A stretch of DNA of 23,497 nt from Lachnospiraceae bacterium UBA7160. Its GTDB lineage: Bacteria; Bacillota; Clostridia; Lachnospirales; Lachnospiraceae. Positions 1-6,728 of this stretch are shown piece by piece; position 1 is the stretch's first letter, and each line of letters starts with the position of its first letter. The stretch spans positions 1 through 23,497 of the forward strand of contig DKWE01000126.1 in NCBI GenBank assembly GCA_002491565.1, given 5' to 3'. The notes below the pieces were generated by a model. The model ran no database searches. It saw only the letters and a list, made by a program, of their open reading frames with translations, and was not told the origin of the DNA. Made by a program: the position numbers and the translations under genes.

Positions 1-17
1 AGCCAGCCACTACCTGA

Positions 18-257
18 GAGAAGGATGTATGGGGATCTGCCAGCTCGTGTAGTGAGTCTTTACAAGTTCTTAGATGCCAGGAGGCCGGAACAGCTGTAAA
101 AATCCTGCGTTCCAGCAGGATTTTTAGTCGGCATTGTCTGAGCAGGCTGTGCGTCGGCACAGACTGCGAGTTGCCGACGGCAGCTGTGTAGGTCTTCTGG
201 CACCTTAGAACTTGTAGACGAACGGTTCGAGCTGGCAGATCCCCATACATCCTTCTC
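18..257 (+). ncRNA. Candidate branched structured RNA (long imperfect palindrome)
   Basis: Positions 18-47 are perfectly complementary to 228-257 (30 bp). After an internal loop, 60-86 pairs with 191-217 with only two mismatches and three G-U wobbles. Inside lie a closing helix 90-96/181-187, a 12-bp hairpin 97-108/115-126 with a 6-nt loop, and a second branch closed by 127-133/172-178. The wobbles (60/217, 81/196, 84/193) are G-U only if the + strand is transcribed, and would be A-C mismatches in the other strand's RNA. This favours a + strand RNA over a plain DNA palindrome. I do not recognise the family: it lacks the SRP RNA GGAAG loop and does not look like tRNA. No promoter for it is visible in the window. 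A MITE-like DNA element is the main alternative. Confidence 0.5.
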
Positions 258-316
258 AACCGGGGCGCCTGAATTGTAACATCCCCACATTTTTGTGCAA
301 TTTTTCTAAAATTTAG

Positions 317-345
317 TTGTGATATGCCGGAAAATGAGTTATACT
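317..345 (+). promoter_or_regulatory. Sigma-A promoter of phosphofructokinase gene
   Basis: A -35 box TTGTGA (317-322) and a -10 box TATACT (340-345) are separated by exactly 17 nt. Transcription would begin near 352, giving a short leader that carries the AGGA ribosome binding site at 361-364. The promoter lies downstream of the palindrome at 18-257, so that RNA would not be part of this leader. Confidence 0.75.
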
Positions 346-374
346 ACTAAAAAAAGAAAAAGGACGTGATCACT

Positions 375-1448
375 ATGAAAAGAATCGGACTTTTGACGAG
401 CGGTGGCGACTGCCAGGCTCTGAATGCTACTATGCGCGGCGTGGTAAAAGGACTTTCCTCCAACATCTCGGATCTGGAAGTTTACGGCTTTATGAATGGA
501 TATAAGGGATTGATCTATGGCGATTACCGGCTGCTGACCTCGCGTGACTTTTCCGGTATTCTGACGAAGGGCGGCACCATCCTGGGCTCTTCCCGTCAGC
601 CGTTTAAGCTGATGCGTGAGCCGGATGAAAAGGGACTGGACAAGGTAGAGGCGATGAAGCAGAATTACTACAAGCTTCGCCTCGACTGTCTCGTGATCCT
701 GGGCGGCAATGGCACCCAGAAGACAGCGAACCTGCTGCGCGAGGAAGGGCTGAATATTATCCACCTGCCGAAGACGATCGACAATGATATCTACGGCACA
801 GATATGACATTTGGATTTTACAGCGCGGTCAATATCGCGACCGATGCGATCGACTGCATCCACACGACGGCGGCTTCCCACAACCGTGTCTTTATCGTCG
901 AGGTTATGGGCCACAAGGTAGGCTGGCTGACGCTGTACGCGGGCATCGCAGGCGGCGCAGATATCATCCTGCTTCCGGAGATCCCGTATGATATCAAGAA
1001 GGTCATCGAGGCGATTGACCGCCGGACGAAGGCTGGCAAGGGCTTTACCGTGATTGCGGTCGCGGAAGGCGCGATTTCGAAGGCGGACGCAAAGCTGAGC
1101 AAGAAGGATTACAAGAAAAAGATAGAATCAAAGAAGTACCCGTCCGTGGCGTATGAGATCGCGGAGGAGATCAAGGCAGCGAACGGACCGGAGGTCCGCA
1201 TCACTGTACCTGGACATACACAGAGAGGCGGAAGCCCGTGTCCGTATGACCGTGTGCTCTCGACCCGGATTGGTGTGACCTGTGCGCAGATGATTCTGGA
1301 AGAAGAGTATGGCTACATGGTTGGTATCGTGAACGGCAAGATGAAGAAAGTGCCGCTCGCAGATGTGGCTGGCAAGCTGAAGACCGTTTCCCCGAAGGAT
1401 CAGATCATCCAGGAAGCAAAGTTCATGGGAATCAGCTTCGGAGATTAA
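375..1448 (+). CDS. pfkA: 6-phosphofructokinase
   Basis: Phosphorylates fructose 6-phosphate to the 1,6-bisphosphate in glycolysis; cytoplasmic. The 357-residue protein starts with the family motif LLTSGGD (residues 6-12). It has GGNG at 110-113, the catalytic PKTIDND at 132-138 (Asp136 as base) and VMGH near residue 180, where E. coli has MGR. ATG 375 was chosen because AGGA (361-364) sits 10 nt upstream; an in-frame GTG at 366 is too close to it. The residue matching E. coli Gly104 is Gly, as in ATP enzymes. The residue matching Gly124 is Lys133, as in pyrophosphate enzymes, so the phosphoryl donor is not settled by sequence. It appears monocistronic: a promoter lies just upstream and a 539-bp repeat-filled gap follows. 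Confidence 0.95.
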   Translation: MKRIGLLTSGGDCQALNATMRGVVKGLSSNISDLEVYGFMNGYKGLIYGDYRLLTSRDFSGILTKGGTILGSSRQPFKLMREPDEKGLDKVEAMKQNYYKLRLDCLVILGGNGTQKTANLLREEGLNIIHLPKTIDNDIYGTDMTFGFYSAVNIATDAIDCIHTTAASHNRVFIVEVMGHKVGWLTLYAGIAGGADIILLPEIPYDIKKVIEAIDRRTKAGKGFTVIAVAEGAISKADAKLSKKDYKKKIESKKYPSVAYEIAEEIKAANGPEVRITVPGHTQRGGSPCPYDRVLSTRIGVTCAQMILEEEYGYMVGIVNGKMKKVPLADVAGKLKTVSPKDQIIQEAKFMGISFGD

Positions 1449-1493
1449 GCGCAGGGCGAAAGTCAGGCTGTGTGCAGCTATGGGGGGCATTTT

Positions 1494-1796
1494 ATGAGGC
1501 GGCTGTTGCAAAATTGACGAAATCTACAATATGATACAAGCGTCAAAAGGTCATGCGTTTCATGCTTGCATGAAAAAGCATGACTTTGGGACGCGCAAAA
1601 CACCGAAAAGTAGCCATTTTTCGAAGAAAAATGAGCGGATTTGAGGTGTTTTAGGATTGCGGGAGCATGAAATGCGGAGCAATCCGTGTATCATAAGCGT
1701 CAAAATACCTTTTGACGCTTTCATCATAATATATGGTGTCCGATCGGTTAAACACCTGGCCTTGTACCTTGACTGTATTTTGCATCACCCTCATGC
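1494..1796 (+). repeat. Copy C of ~90-nt stem-loop repeat, split by an insertion
   Basis: The left part (1501-1529) matches the left part of copy B (starting 9944) at about 22 of 29 positions, ending in the shared CTACAA. The right part (1732-1792) resumes with TATGGT and ends with GACTGTATTTTGC then CACCCTC, matching the end of copy B. The ~200 bp between them is a separate element. Outer arms TGAGG (1495-1499) and CCCTCA (1788-1793) still pair. It lies just after pfkA, where an intact copy could have acted as a terminator. Apart from these elements and the terminator and promoter further on, nothing else is seen in 1449-1987. Confidence 0.65.
1530..1731. mobile_element. MITE-like element, ~200 bp, terminal inverted repeats
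   Basis: Ends are inverted repeats: 1538-1550 is a 13-nt perfect complement of 1708-1720, and similarity continues outward (TATGATAC versus TATGATGA). Comparison with uninterrupted copy B suggests a TA pair on each side (1530-1531 and 1730-1731), the target duplication typical of IS630/Tc1-mariner type elements. There is no transposase; the interior is packed with hairpins: 1540-1556/1578-1594 (17 bp with two mismatches), 1597-1604/1645-1652 enclosing 1615-1622/1626-1633, 1654-1660/1679-1685, and 1695-1705/1710-1720. It could only move by means of a transposase encoded elsewhere. The exact right boundary is uncertain by about 3 bp. Confidence 0.6.
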
Positions 1797-1818
1797 TATC
1801 ATTCAAAGAACAATCAAA

Positions 1819-1871
1819 GAGGATATCGCGGTTCGTCATACGGCAGATGAATAAGCGATACCCTCTTTTTA
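1819..1871 (+). terminator. Rho-independent terminator upstream of dnaX
   Basis: GAGGATATCGC (1819-1829) pairs with GCGATACCCTC (1855-1865) with one mismatch, and is followed directly by TTTTT (1866-1870). The loop is long (25 nt). It would stop + strand transcription entering from the pfkA side before the dnaX promoter. Confidence 0.55.
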
Positions 1872-1910
1872 TCATGCTCGATTCATACAGATGGGAATCC
1901 CAACCGAGTA

Positions 1911-1939
1911 TTGATTTTATGGGCAGGATTGGGTAAAAT
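1911..1939 (+). promoter_or_regulatory. Sigma-A promoter of dnaX operon
   Basis: TTGATT (1911-1916) and TAAAAT (1934-1939) are separated by 17 nt. Initiation near 1946 would leave a leader of about 42 nt before the dnaX start. Confidence 0.7.
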
Positions 1940-1987
1940 AATGCAGGATAAACCATTCGATCTTTCAGCCCGGAAAAGGAGGAGAAT

Positions 1988-3862
1988 ATGGGATATACTG
2001 CTTTATACAGGAAATTTCGCCCGGCGACGTTTGACGATGTGAAGGGGCAGGATCATATAGTAAGGACATTGAAGAATCAGATCAATGCAGACCGGATCGG
2101 ACACGCTTATCTGTTTTGCGGGACGCGCGGGACAGGGAAGACGTCGGTCGCGAAGATTCTTGCGAAGGTGGTAAACTGTGAGCATCCGGTGGATGGCAGC
2201 CCGTGCAATGTATGTGCCTCATGCCGCGCGATTGCCTCGGGCGCGTCGATGAATGTGCTGGAGATCGATGCTGCATCGAATAATGGCGTGGATAATATTC
2301 GGGAAATCCGGGAGGAGGTCGCGTATCCGCCGACGGAGGGGCGCTACAAAGTTTATATCATTGACGAGGTGCATATGCTGTCAACGGCGGCGTTCAATGC
2401 GCTGTTGAAAACACTGGAGGAGCCGCCGTCGTATGTGATATTTATTCTGGCGACAACGGAAGCGCACAAGATTCCGGTGACGATTCTTTCCAGGTGCCAG
2501 CGCTATGATTTCCGGAGACTTGGGCAGGGGACAATTCTGGAGAGGCTGCAGGAGCTGCTGGAGCAGGAGCATGTGGAAGCGGAGGAGCGGGCGCTGCGGT
2601 ATATCGCGAAGAAGGGCGACGGGGCGATGCGCGATGCCTTAAGCCTGCTGGATCAGTGCATTGCATTTTATCTCGGCGAGAAGCTGACGTATGACCGGGT
2701 GCTCGAGGTGCTCGGTGCGGTTGACACAGATGTGTTCAGCGATTTGCTCCGGATGGTTGTGGAGGGACGGGTGGTCGACGCGATTGCGCTCCTGGAACGG
2801 CTGATTCTGGATGGGCGTGATCTGACGCAGTTTGTCAATGATTTTACCTGGTATCTGCGCAATCTGATGCTGCTGAAGGCTTCCGATGATATGGAGGATA
2901 TCCTGGATGTGTCTACGGAGAGCCTCGTGCAGCTGCGTGAGGAGGCGGCACTGATTCGGAATGATACGCTGATGCGGTATATCCGAATCTTTTCAGAGCT
3001 GGCAAATTCGATCCGCTATGCGGTGAACAAGCGTGTGATGTTGGAGATGGCTTTGATCAAGCTGTGCCATCCGGAGTCAGAAAAGGATGAGCTGTCGCTG
3101 GTAGAGCGTATCCGGAGGCTGGAGCGGTACGCGCAGCAGGGGTTGCTGGCCGTGCGGCAGGCGCCTGCAGCGGGCGGCTATCCGGGTGCGGGGCCGGGCG
3201 GCTACGCAGGAGCAGGTCCCAATAGCGCGGCAGGAGGCTACGCGGGAACGGGTCCGAATGGAGCGATGGGAGGCTACGCGGGAGCAGGCCCGGATGGAGC
3301 GATGGGCGGCTATCCGGGTGCGGGGTTCGACGGCATGGCAGGGGGATATACTGGTACAAGCCCTGACGGTATGGGAGGATATACAGGAGCCGGGCTGGGC
3401 GGGATGGCAGGCGGTTATCCGCAGACCGGCATGGACGGTGCGGCAGGCTTCTATCCGGATGATGGGATGTATCCGGATCAACCGCCGCAGGCATATCCAA
3501 AGGCTGCACCGGAGGATCTGAAGAAAGTTCGCGCGATGTGGAAGACGATTATCAATGAGACAGCCAACCCGTTCCGGATTGCGCTTGCGTCAGCGCAGGT
3601 CAAGTACAATGCGCAGGATGAAAAGGACAACCGGCTTTTTGTGGTTTTCTCAGATTTTCTTGCCGAGCGCTACCTGAACAGCGCGGAGCGCAAAGCGGAG
3701 CTGGAGCAGATCATCGCGGACCGGACCGGAAAACAGGTCGAGGTCAAATTTACCCTTGCCGCGGACGAGTTTGCCCAGCGCGGCAAGCTGGCAACGATTG
3801 ATTTGGATGAAAGAATTCGGGAATTCATTCATACAGATATAGAAATTGTAGATGAAAGCTGA
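1988..3862 (+). CDS. dnaX: DNA polymerase III subunit gamma/tau
   Basis: Clamp-loader ATPase of the replicative polymerase; loads the sliding clamp and bridges polymerase and helicase. The 624-residue protein has Walker A GTRGTGKT (45-52), zinc-binding Cys64, 73, 76 and 79, Walker B with IIDEVH (124-129), sensor 1 ATTEAHK (155-161) and the arginine-finger SRC motif (168-170). Domain III runs to about residue 375 and a tau-like C-terminal domain covers about 505-624. Between them is an unusual Gly/Tyr/Pro-rich linker (396-486) of 12-residue repeats. The start has a strong AAAGGAGGAG site a few bases upstream. It heads an operon with ybaB and recR, the usual Firmicutes arrangement. No A-rich frameshift site for a separate gamma form was noticed. 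Confidence 0.97.
   Translation: MGYTALYRKFRPATFDDVKGQDHIVRTLKNQINADRIGHAYLFCGTRGTGKTSVAKILAKVVNCEHPVDGSPCNVCASCRAIASGASMNVLEIDAASNNGVDNIREIREEVAYPPTEGRYKVYIIDEVHMLSTAAFNALLKTLEEPPSYVIFILATTEAHKIPVTILSRCQRYDFRRLGQGTILERLQELLEQEHVEAEERALRYIAKKGDGAMRDALSLLDQCIAFYLGEKLTYDRVLEVLGAVDTDVFSDLLRMVVEGRVVDAIALLERLILDGRDLTQFVNDFTWYLRNLMLLKASDDMEDILDVSTESLVQLREEAALIRNDTLMRYIRIFSELANSIRYAVNKRVMLEMALIKLCHPESEKDELSLVERIRRLERYAQQGLLAVRQAPAAGGYPGAGPGGYAGAGPNSAAGGYAGTGPNGAMGGYAGAGPDGAMGGYPGAGFDGMAGGYTGTSPDGMGGYTGAGLGGMAGGYPQTGMDGAAGFYPDDGMYPDQPPQAYPKAAPEDLKKVRAMWKTIINETANPFRIALASAQVKYNAQDEKDNRLFVVFSDFLAERYLNSAERKAELEQIIADRTGKQVEVKFTLAADEFAQRGKLATIDLDERIREFIHTDIEIVDES
3173..3445 (+). repeat. 36-bp in-frame tandem repeats in the dnaX linker
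   Basis: DnaX residues 396-486 consist of a short first unit and seven further units beginning GGY, mostly 12 residues long (for example GGYAGAGPDGAM), with one 11-residue unit. The repeat spares the ATPase and C-terminal domains. Units differ at the third and later positions, so the array is partly diverged. Confidence 0.85.
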
Positions 3863-3866
3863 TACA

Positions 3867-3989
3867 ATGGTACGGTACGATGTTTCACAAATAATTGCAG
3901 GGTATCAGGACGTTGACGAATCCGTCTGGTATCTGGGGGAACAGCAAAACGTAGCAAACAGATTGCGCAGCTTACAGGAAAATAAATAA
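3867..3989 (+). CDS. Small hypothetical protein (40 aa) between dnaX and ybaB
   Basis: An ATG at 3867, four bases after the dnaX stop, opens a 40-codon frame ending with TAA at 3987-3989, just before the ybaB ribosome binding site. The product begins MVRYDVSQIIAGYQDVDES and ends LRSLQENK. It is soluble, acidic in the middle and probably helical at the end. Only a weak GAAAG (3853-3857) serves as ribosome binding site, so translation would depend on coupling to dnaX. I do not recognise a family. It exactly fills a gap that is otherwise long for this operon, which is mild support; a chance frame is possible. Confidence 0.4.
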   Translation: MVRYDVSQIIAGYQDVDESVWYLGEQQNVANRLRSLQENK

Positions 3990-4003
3990 AGGAGGAGCTT
4001 ATC

Positions 4004-4369
4004 ATGGCAAAGCGTGGAGGCTATCCCGGCGGCATGATGCCGGGCAATATGAACAATCTGATGAAGCAGGCACAGAAGATGCAGAAGCAGATGGAGGAGA
4101 ATCAGAAAGCACTTGAGGAGCAGGAATTTTCGGCGGCGGCAGGCGGCGGCGCGGTAGAGGTGACGGTTTCCGGCAAGCGCGAGGTGAAGAAGGTAAAGCT
4201 TCAGGAAGAAGTGGTCGATCCGGATGATATCGAAATGCTGGAGGATCTGATCGTGGCGGCGACAAATGAGGCGCTGCGGAAGGCAGAGGAGGCTGCGGCT
4301 TCCGCGATGGCGAAGCTGACCGGCGGTCTCGGCGGCCTTGGCGGCGGACTGGGAGGATTCGGACTCTGA
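4004..4369 (+). CDS. ybaB: YbaB/EbfC family nucleoid-associated protein
   Basis: A small dimeric DNA-binding protein, known in this family to bind the nucleoid and to be encoded between dnaX and recR. The 121-residue product has the family layout: an N-terminal helix rich in Met, Gln and Lys (NNLMKQAQKMQKQMEENQ), a central beta region with VEVTVSGKREVKKVKL, and a C-terminal helix. The tail is an unusually regular Gly/Leu run (GGLGGLGGGLGGFGL). The start follows AAAGGAGGAG (3988-3997). The TGA stop shares its A with the recR ATG, indicating translational coupling. Confidence 0.93.
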   Translation: MAKRGGYPGGMMPGNMNNLMKQAQKMQKQMEENQKALEEQEFSAAAGGGAVEVTVSGKREVKKVKLQEEVVDPDDIEMLEDLIVAATNEALRKAEEAAASAMAKLTGGLGGLGGGLGGFGL

Positions 4370-4965
4370 TGGATTACTATGGAAGCCAAATGTCCAAACT
4401 GATTGAGCAGCTTGCGTCCCTTCCAGGGATCGGAGGCAAGTCTGCTCAGCGGCTTGCATTTCACATTATACATATGCCAAAGGAGCAGGTGGCACAGCTG
4501 ACCAGCGCGATCACAGAGGCGCGGGAAAAGGTCTGTTATTGCAGGGAGTGTTTTACCCTGACGGACCAGGAGCTGTGTCCAATCTGCGCCAATGAACAGC
4601 GCGACCACAAGACGATCATGGTTGTGGAGAATACGCGTGATCTGGCGGCGTATGAGAAGACCGGGAAGTACGAGGGCGTCTACCACGTCCTGCACGGCGC
4701 GATTTCCCCTATGCTGGGGATCGGCCCGGCAGATATCAAGCTAAAAGAACTGATGCAGCGCCTGCAGGGAGATGTAAATGAAGTCATTATCGCAACCAAT
4801 TCCAGCCTCGAGGGCGAGACGACTGCGATGTATATCAGCAAGCTGATCAAGCCGACCGGGATCAGAGTCAGCCGGATCGCCAGCGGCGTTCCGGTCGGCG
4901 GGGATCTGGAGTATATTGATGAAGTTACGCTGCTCCGCGCGCTTGAGGGGCGGATTGCACTCTAA
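4369..4965 (+). CDS. recR: Recombination mediator RecR
   Basis: Works with RecO (and RecF) to load RecA on gapped DNA during recombinational repair. The 198-residue protein shows a helix-hairpin-helix LPGIGGKSAQR (18-28), a four-Cys zinc site (Cys58, 61, 70, 73) and a Toprim domain from about residue 82 with the acidic residue in VVEN (Glu87), ending with the Walker-like C-terminal region around VPVGGDLEY. Length is normal. It is the last gene of the dnaX operon. Its TAA overlaps the end of the opposite-strand yyaC-like gene by 4 bp, so the two run tail to tail with no room for a separate terminator. Confidence 0.96.
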   Translation: MDYYGSQMSKLIEQLASLPGIGGKSAQRLAFHIIHMPKEQVAQLTSAITEAREKVCYCRECFTLTDQELCPICANEQRDHKTIMVVENTRDLAAYEKTGKYEGVYHVLHGAISPMLGIGPADIKLKELMQRLQGDVNEVIIATNSSLEGETTAMYISKLIKPTGIRVSRIASGVPVGGDLEYIDEVTLLRALEGRIAL

Positions 4966-5864
4966 ATCCGCAGGATGCAGGCGCAGATTTCCTCCGCCAT
5001 TTCCATGACCGTTGACAACCGTGCAGTCTGCAGAGAGAGATAGGGCTGCAGGCTGTCTGCGTTTGTGATTCCGGTGATCGAGATATCTCCGGCGGTGGCG
5101 AGCCGTTTGTTGACGCCTGCGCCGGGCTGCAGGCCATGCGGACGCAGGGAAATGCAGCCGATGCGGTGGCCTGGCCCTAAGGAGGCGTCAATCGCGATCA
5201 CCGGGGCAAAGGGATGGCGCTCCTTAAGCTCCGCGGTGCGCTCCGCGAGGTTCAGCGCATGGACCGGCGAGGCAAGTGTTCCGTAGACCGGAAACGGGCA
5301 GCCGGAGCGTACGAGCAGGCTTCCGACCATCGGGCCAAGGCTGTCTCCGATCAGGCGGTCTGTGCCAATACAGAGAATGACCGGGAAGTAGCGCAGGCTG
5401 TTGCTTTTCTGCCGGAGGGATGATGCCCCTGGGGGAGACAGAGGAGAGTCATCGGCGTGAGTTTGTCCGCAGGCCAGAGGAGAGTCATCAGCGGGGGTCT
5501 GTCTGTAAGACGGGGAGGATTCACGGCTGGAAATTTGCCCATAAGACGGGGAGGATTCACGGCCGGAAATCTGCCCGTAAGACGAAGAGGATTCACGGCT
5601 GGAAATCTGCCCGTAAGACGGGGAGGATTTACGGTCGGAAATCTGTCTATAAGGCAAAGAGGATTTACAGTCGGAAGGCTGTTCGTAATGCGGAGAGGAT
5701 TCATAGCCGGAAGTTTGCTCGCAGAGGGCTGGGATTTCTTCCTTACAGGAGGAGTTTCGAGACTTTTGGCAGGAGGGCGTGTAGGCAGCCAGCAGTCTGG
5801 TAAGCGCCGCTTCCTGCAGCGGTATAGTGTCGCAAGGTAACTCAGTGAATCGGTCAGATCTCAT
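4962..5864 (-). CDS. yyaC: YyaC-like putative sporulation protein (DUF1256) with a repeat insert
   Basis: The C-terminal part (about residues 160-300) matches the YyaC/DUF1256 family, structurally related to germination protease GPR. It shows VILCIGTDRLIGDSLGP (162-178), IAIDASLG (223-230) and GITNADSLQ near the end. Family proteins are usually about 200 residues; this one is 300 because residues 52-147 form eight tandem 12-residue units rich in Ser, Tyr and Gln. The first 30 residues look like the normal family N-terminus, so the repeat was inserted between two conserved parts. The ATG at 5864 was chosen over an in-frame one at 5882 because AAAGGAG lies six bases before it. Spore role is inferred from the family. 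Confidence 0.85.
   Translation of the reverse strand: MRSDRFTELPCDTIPLQEAALTRLLAAYTPSCQKSRNSSCKEEIPALCEQTSGYESSPHYEQPSDCKSSLPYRQISDRKSSPSYGQISSRESSSSYGQISGRESSPSYGQISSRESSPSYRQTPADDSPLACGQTHADDSPLSPPGASSLRQKSNSLRYFPVILCIGTDRLIGDSLGPMVGSLLVRSGCPFPVYGTLASPVHALNLAERTAELKERHPFAPVIAIDASLGPGHRIGCISLRPHGLQPGAGVNKRLATAGDISITGITNADSLQPYLSLQTARLSTVMEMAEEICACILRI
5424..5711 (-). repeat. 36-bp tandem repeats, eight units, inside the yyaC-like gene
   Basis: Encodes residues 52-147 as eight exact 12-residue units, such as SDRKSSPSYGQI, SSRESSSSYGQI, SGRESSPSYGQI and SSRESSPSYRQT. The central units are most alike and the outer ones diverged (PADDSPLACGQT), as expected when an array expands from its middle. 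All length changes in steps of 36 bp would keep the frame. Confidence 0.9.
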
Positions 5865-5891
5865 AAGGGACTCCTTTCGCATGGCTATTGC

Positions 5892-6083
5892 AGTTACTGC
5901 TTAGACATCGCAGAGTAAAGTGTTGGTTGCAAGGAGAGTGGCAAGGAGCAGTAACTTCCGCAGGCAGTCTTAGGTGCCAGGGCCTGTCTTCTATGTCCAT
6001 TTTATCCAGATTTTCCAGAACCTATGCATTTGGAAAATCTTTTCGAACAATTCTTTGAGCGGTTCAGTAGCTTCTGTTTAAAT
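5892..6083. other. Intergenic region with two inverted repeats and a weak promoter
   Basis: Between the diverging yyaC-like and acetyltransferase genes (5865-6137). AGTTACTGC (5892-5900) is complementary to GCAGTAACT (5948-5956). AGATTTTCCA (6008-6017) and TGGAAAATCT (6031-6040) form a 10-bp stem followed by TTT. A possible + strand promoter is TTGAGC (6055-6060), 17 nt, TTAAAT (6078-6083). No sporulation sigma promoter could be assigned with confidence. Confidence 0.35.
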
Positions 6084-6137
6084 CTTGCGTAAAATGACAA
6101 AATTCAGGTTCCGGTTTATCCGGGTTAGAGGTGTAGG

Positions 6138-6638
6138 ATGAAAAATCTGACAATAGAAAATGAAGTGATCATTCGTGATTACAAGAAAGATGACTGGGCG
6201 GCGATCGAGAGGATACACGATTGTGCAAGAAAGGTGGAATTGGAGCACGCAGGTCTTGAAGCTGCTTTTTTGCCTTTGAAGATTGCGGCAGAGCGTGAGA
6301 ATCTGATGGACTACGAGGGACTATTTGTAGCAGAATGCGATCAAATGGTTGCCGGATTTCTCGCATGTACGGAGGAAGAGCTTGCCTGGCTCTATGTCGG
6401 GCCGGAATTTATGCGCAGAGGGATTGGGCGTAAGCTTTCCCGGCATGCGCTGTCTGCTTTTCCGGATATCCGCTATGTCGAAGTCCTGAAAGGGAATGAA
6501 CCGGCGAAAAATCTATACGAGAGCCTGGGATTCCGGGTTGTGGGGATAGAAAAAGGCGCGATGCCGGGCAATGAGAAATTTGCGGTTGAAGTTTATTCTA
6601 TGGAGCGGAAAAACGCTGCTTGCGAGGCCAAAGGTTAA
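6138..6638 (+). CDS. GNAT family N-acetyltransferase
   Basis: Transfers an acetyl group from acetyl-CoA to an amine; the substrate is unknown. The 166-residue protein has the GNAT core. Strand 4 is ELAWLYVGPEF (81-91), followed directly by the acetyl-CoA pyrophosphate loop RRGIGRKL (93-100). Motif B is GNEPAKNLYESLGFRVVG, in which the AKNLYESLGF segment is typical. The start is supported by GAGG about 7 bases upstream of ATG 6138. It stands alone, divergent from the yyaC-like gene and convergent with the padR operon. No dedicated + strand terminator is obvious apart from the hairpin at 6738-6770. Confidence 0.9.
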   Translation: MKNLTIENEVIIRDYKKDDWAAIERIHDCARKVELEHAGLEAAFLPLKIAAERENLMDYEGLFVAECDQMVAGFLACTEEELAWLYVGPEFMRRGIGRKLSRHALSAFPDIRYVEVLKGNEPAKNLYESLGFRVVGIEKGAMPGNEKFAVEVYSMERKNAACEAKG

Positions 6639-6728
6639 GGTTGCGGTCCGGGAGGTGAGTGCTTCTATAAGGCTGTGGGCTTTGCAGGCATGGAACCAGA
6701 CAGAAAAGAGTATCAACCCATCGATAGC

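Noticed and set aside
97..126. Intrinsic terminator at the AAAATCCTGC hairpin
   Set aside because: The stem with flanking A and T tracts resembles one, but it sits inside a larger fold and no gene precedes it in the window; better read as a branch of that structure.
221..250. GGTTCGAGCTGGC resembling a tRNA T arm
   Set aside because: The bases are part of the long palindrome; no acceptor stem, D arm or anticodon arm fits around them.
1..300. SRP RNA, expected near dnaX in many Firmicutes
   Set aside because: The conserved GGAAGGAAGCA loop region is not present here or in 1449-1987.
1494..1796. CRISPR-like array or prophage attachment site in the repeat-rich gaps
   Set aside because: Repeats are inverted and few, with no regular spacers and no integrase or cas gene in the window.
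1651..1956. Minus-strand 101-codon frame between pfkA and dnaX
   Set aside because: Its 3' part lies inside the MITE-like element, its middle inside the split stem-loop repeat, and its 5' part over a terminator and the dnaX promoter. It lacks a good ribosome binding site. Frames in such repeats recur by chance because the repeats recur.
3186..3521. Second reading frame of 111 codons within dnaX
   Set aside because: It is the repeat array read out of frame, which stays open because the repeat unit is a multiple of three and GC-rich.
5420..5840. Plus-strand frames opposite the yyaC-like gene, repetitive and Arg/Lys-rich
   Set aside because: They are the complementary reading of the 36-bp array; the minus-strand frame has the conserved domain, the ribosome binding site and the right end.
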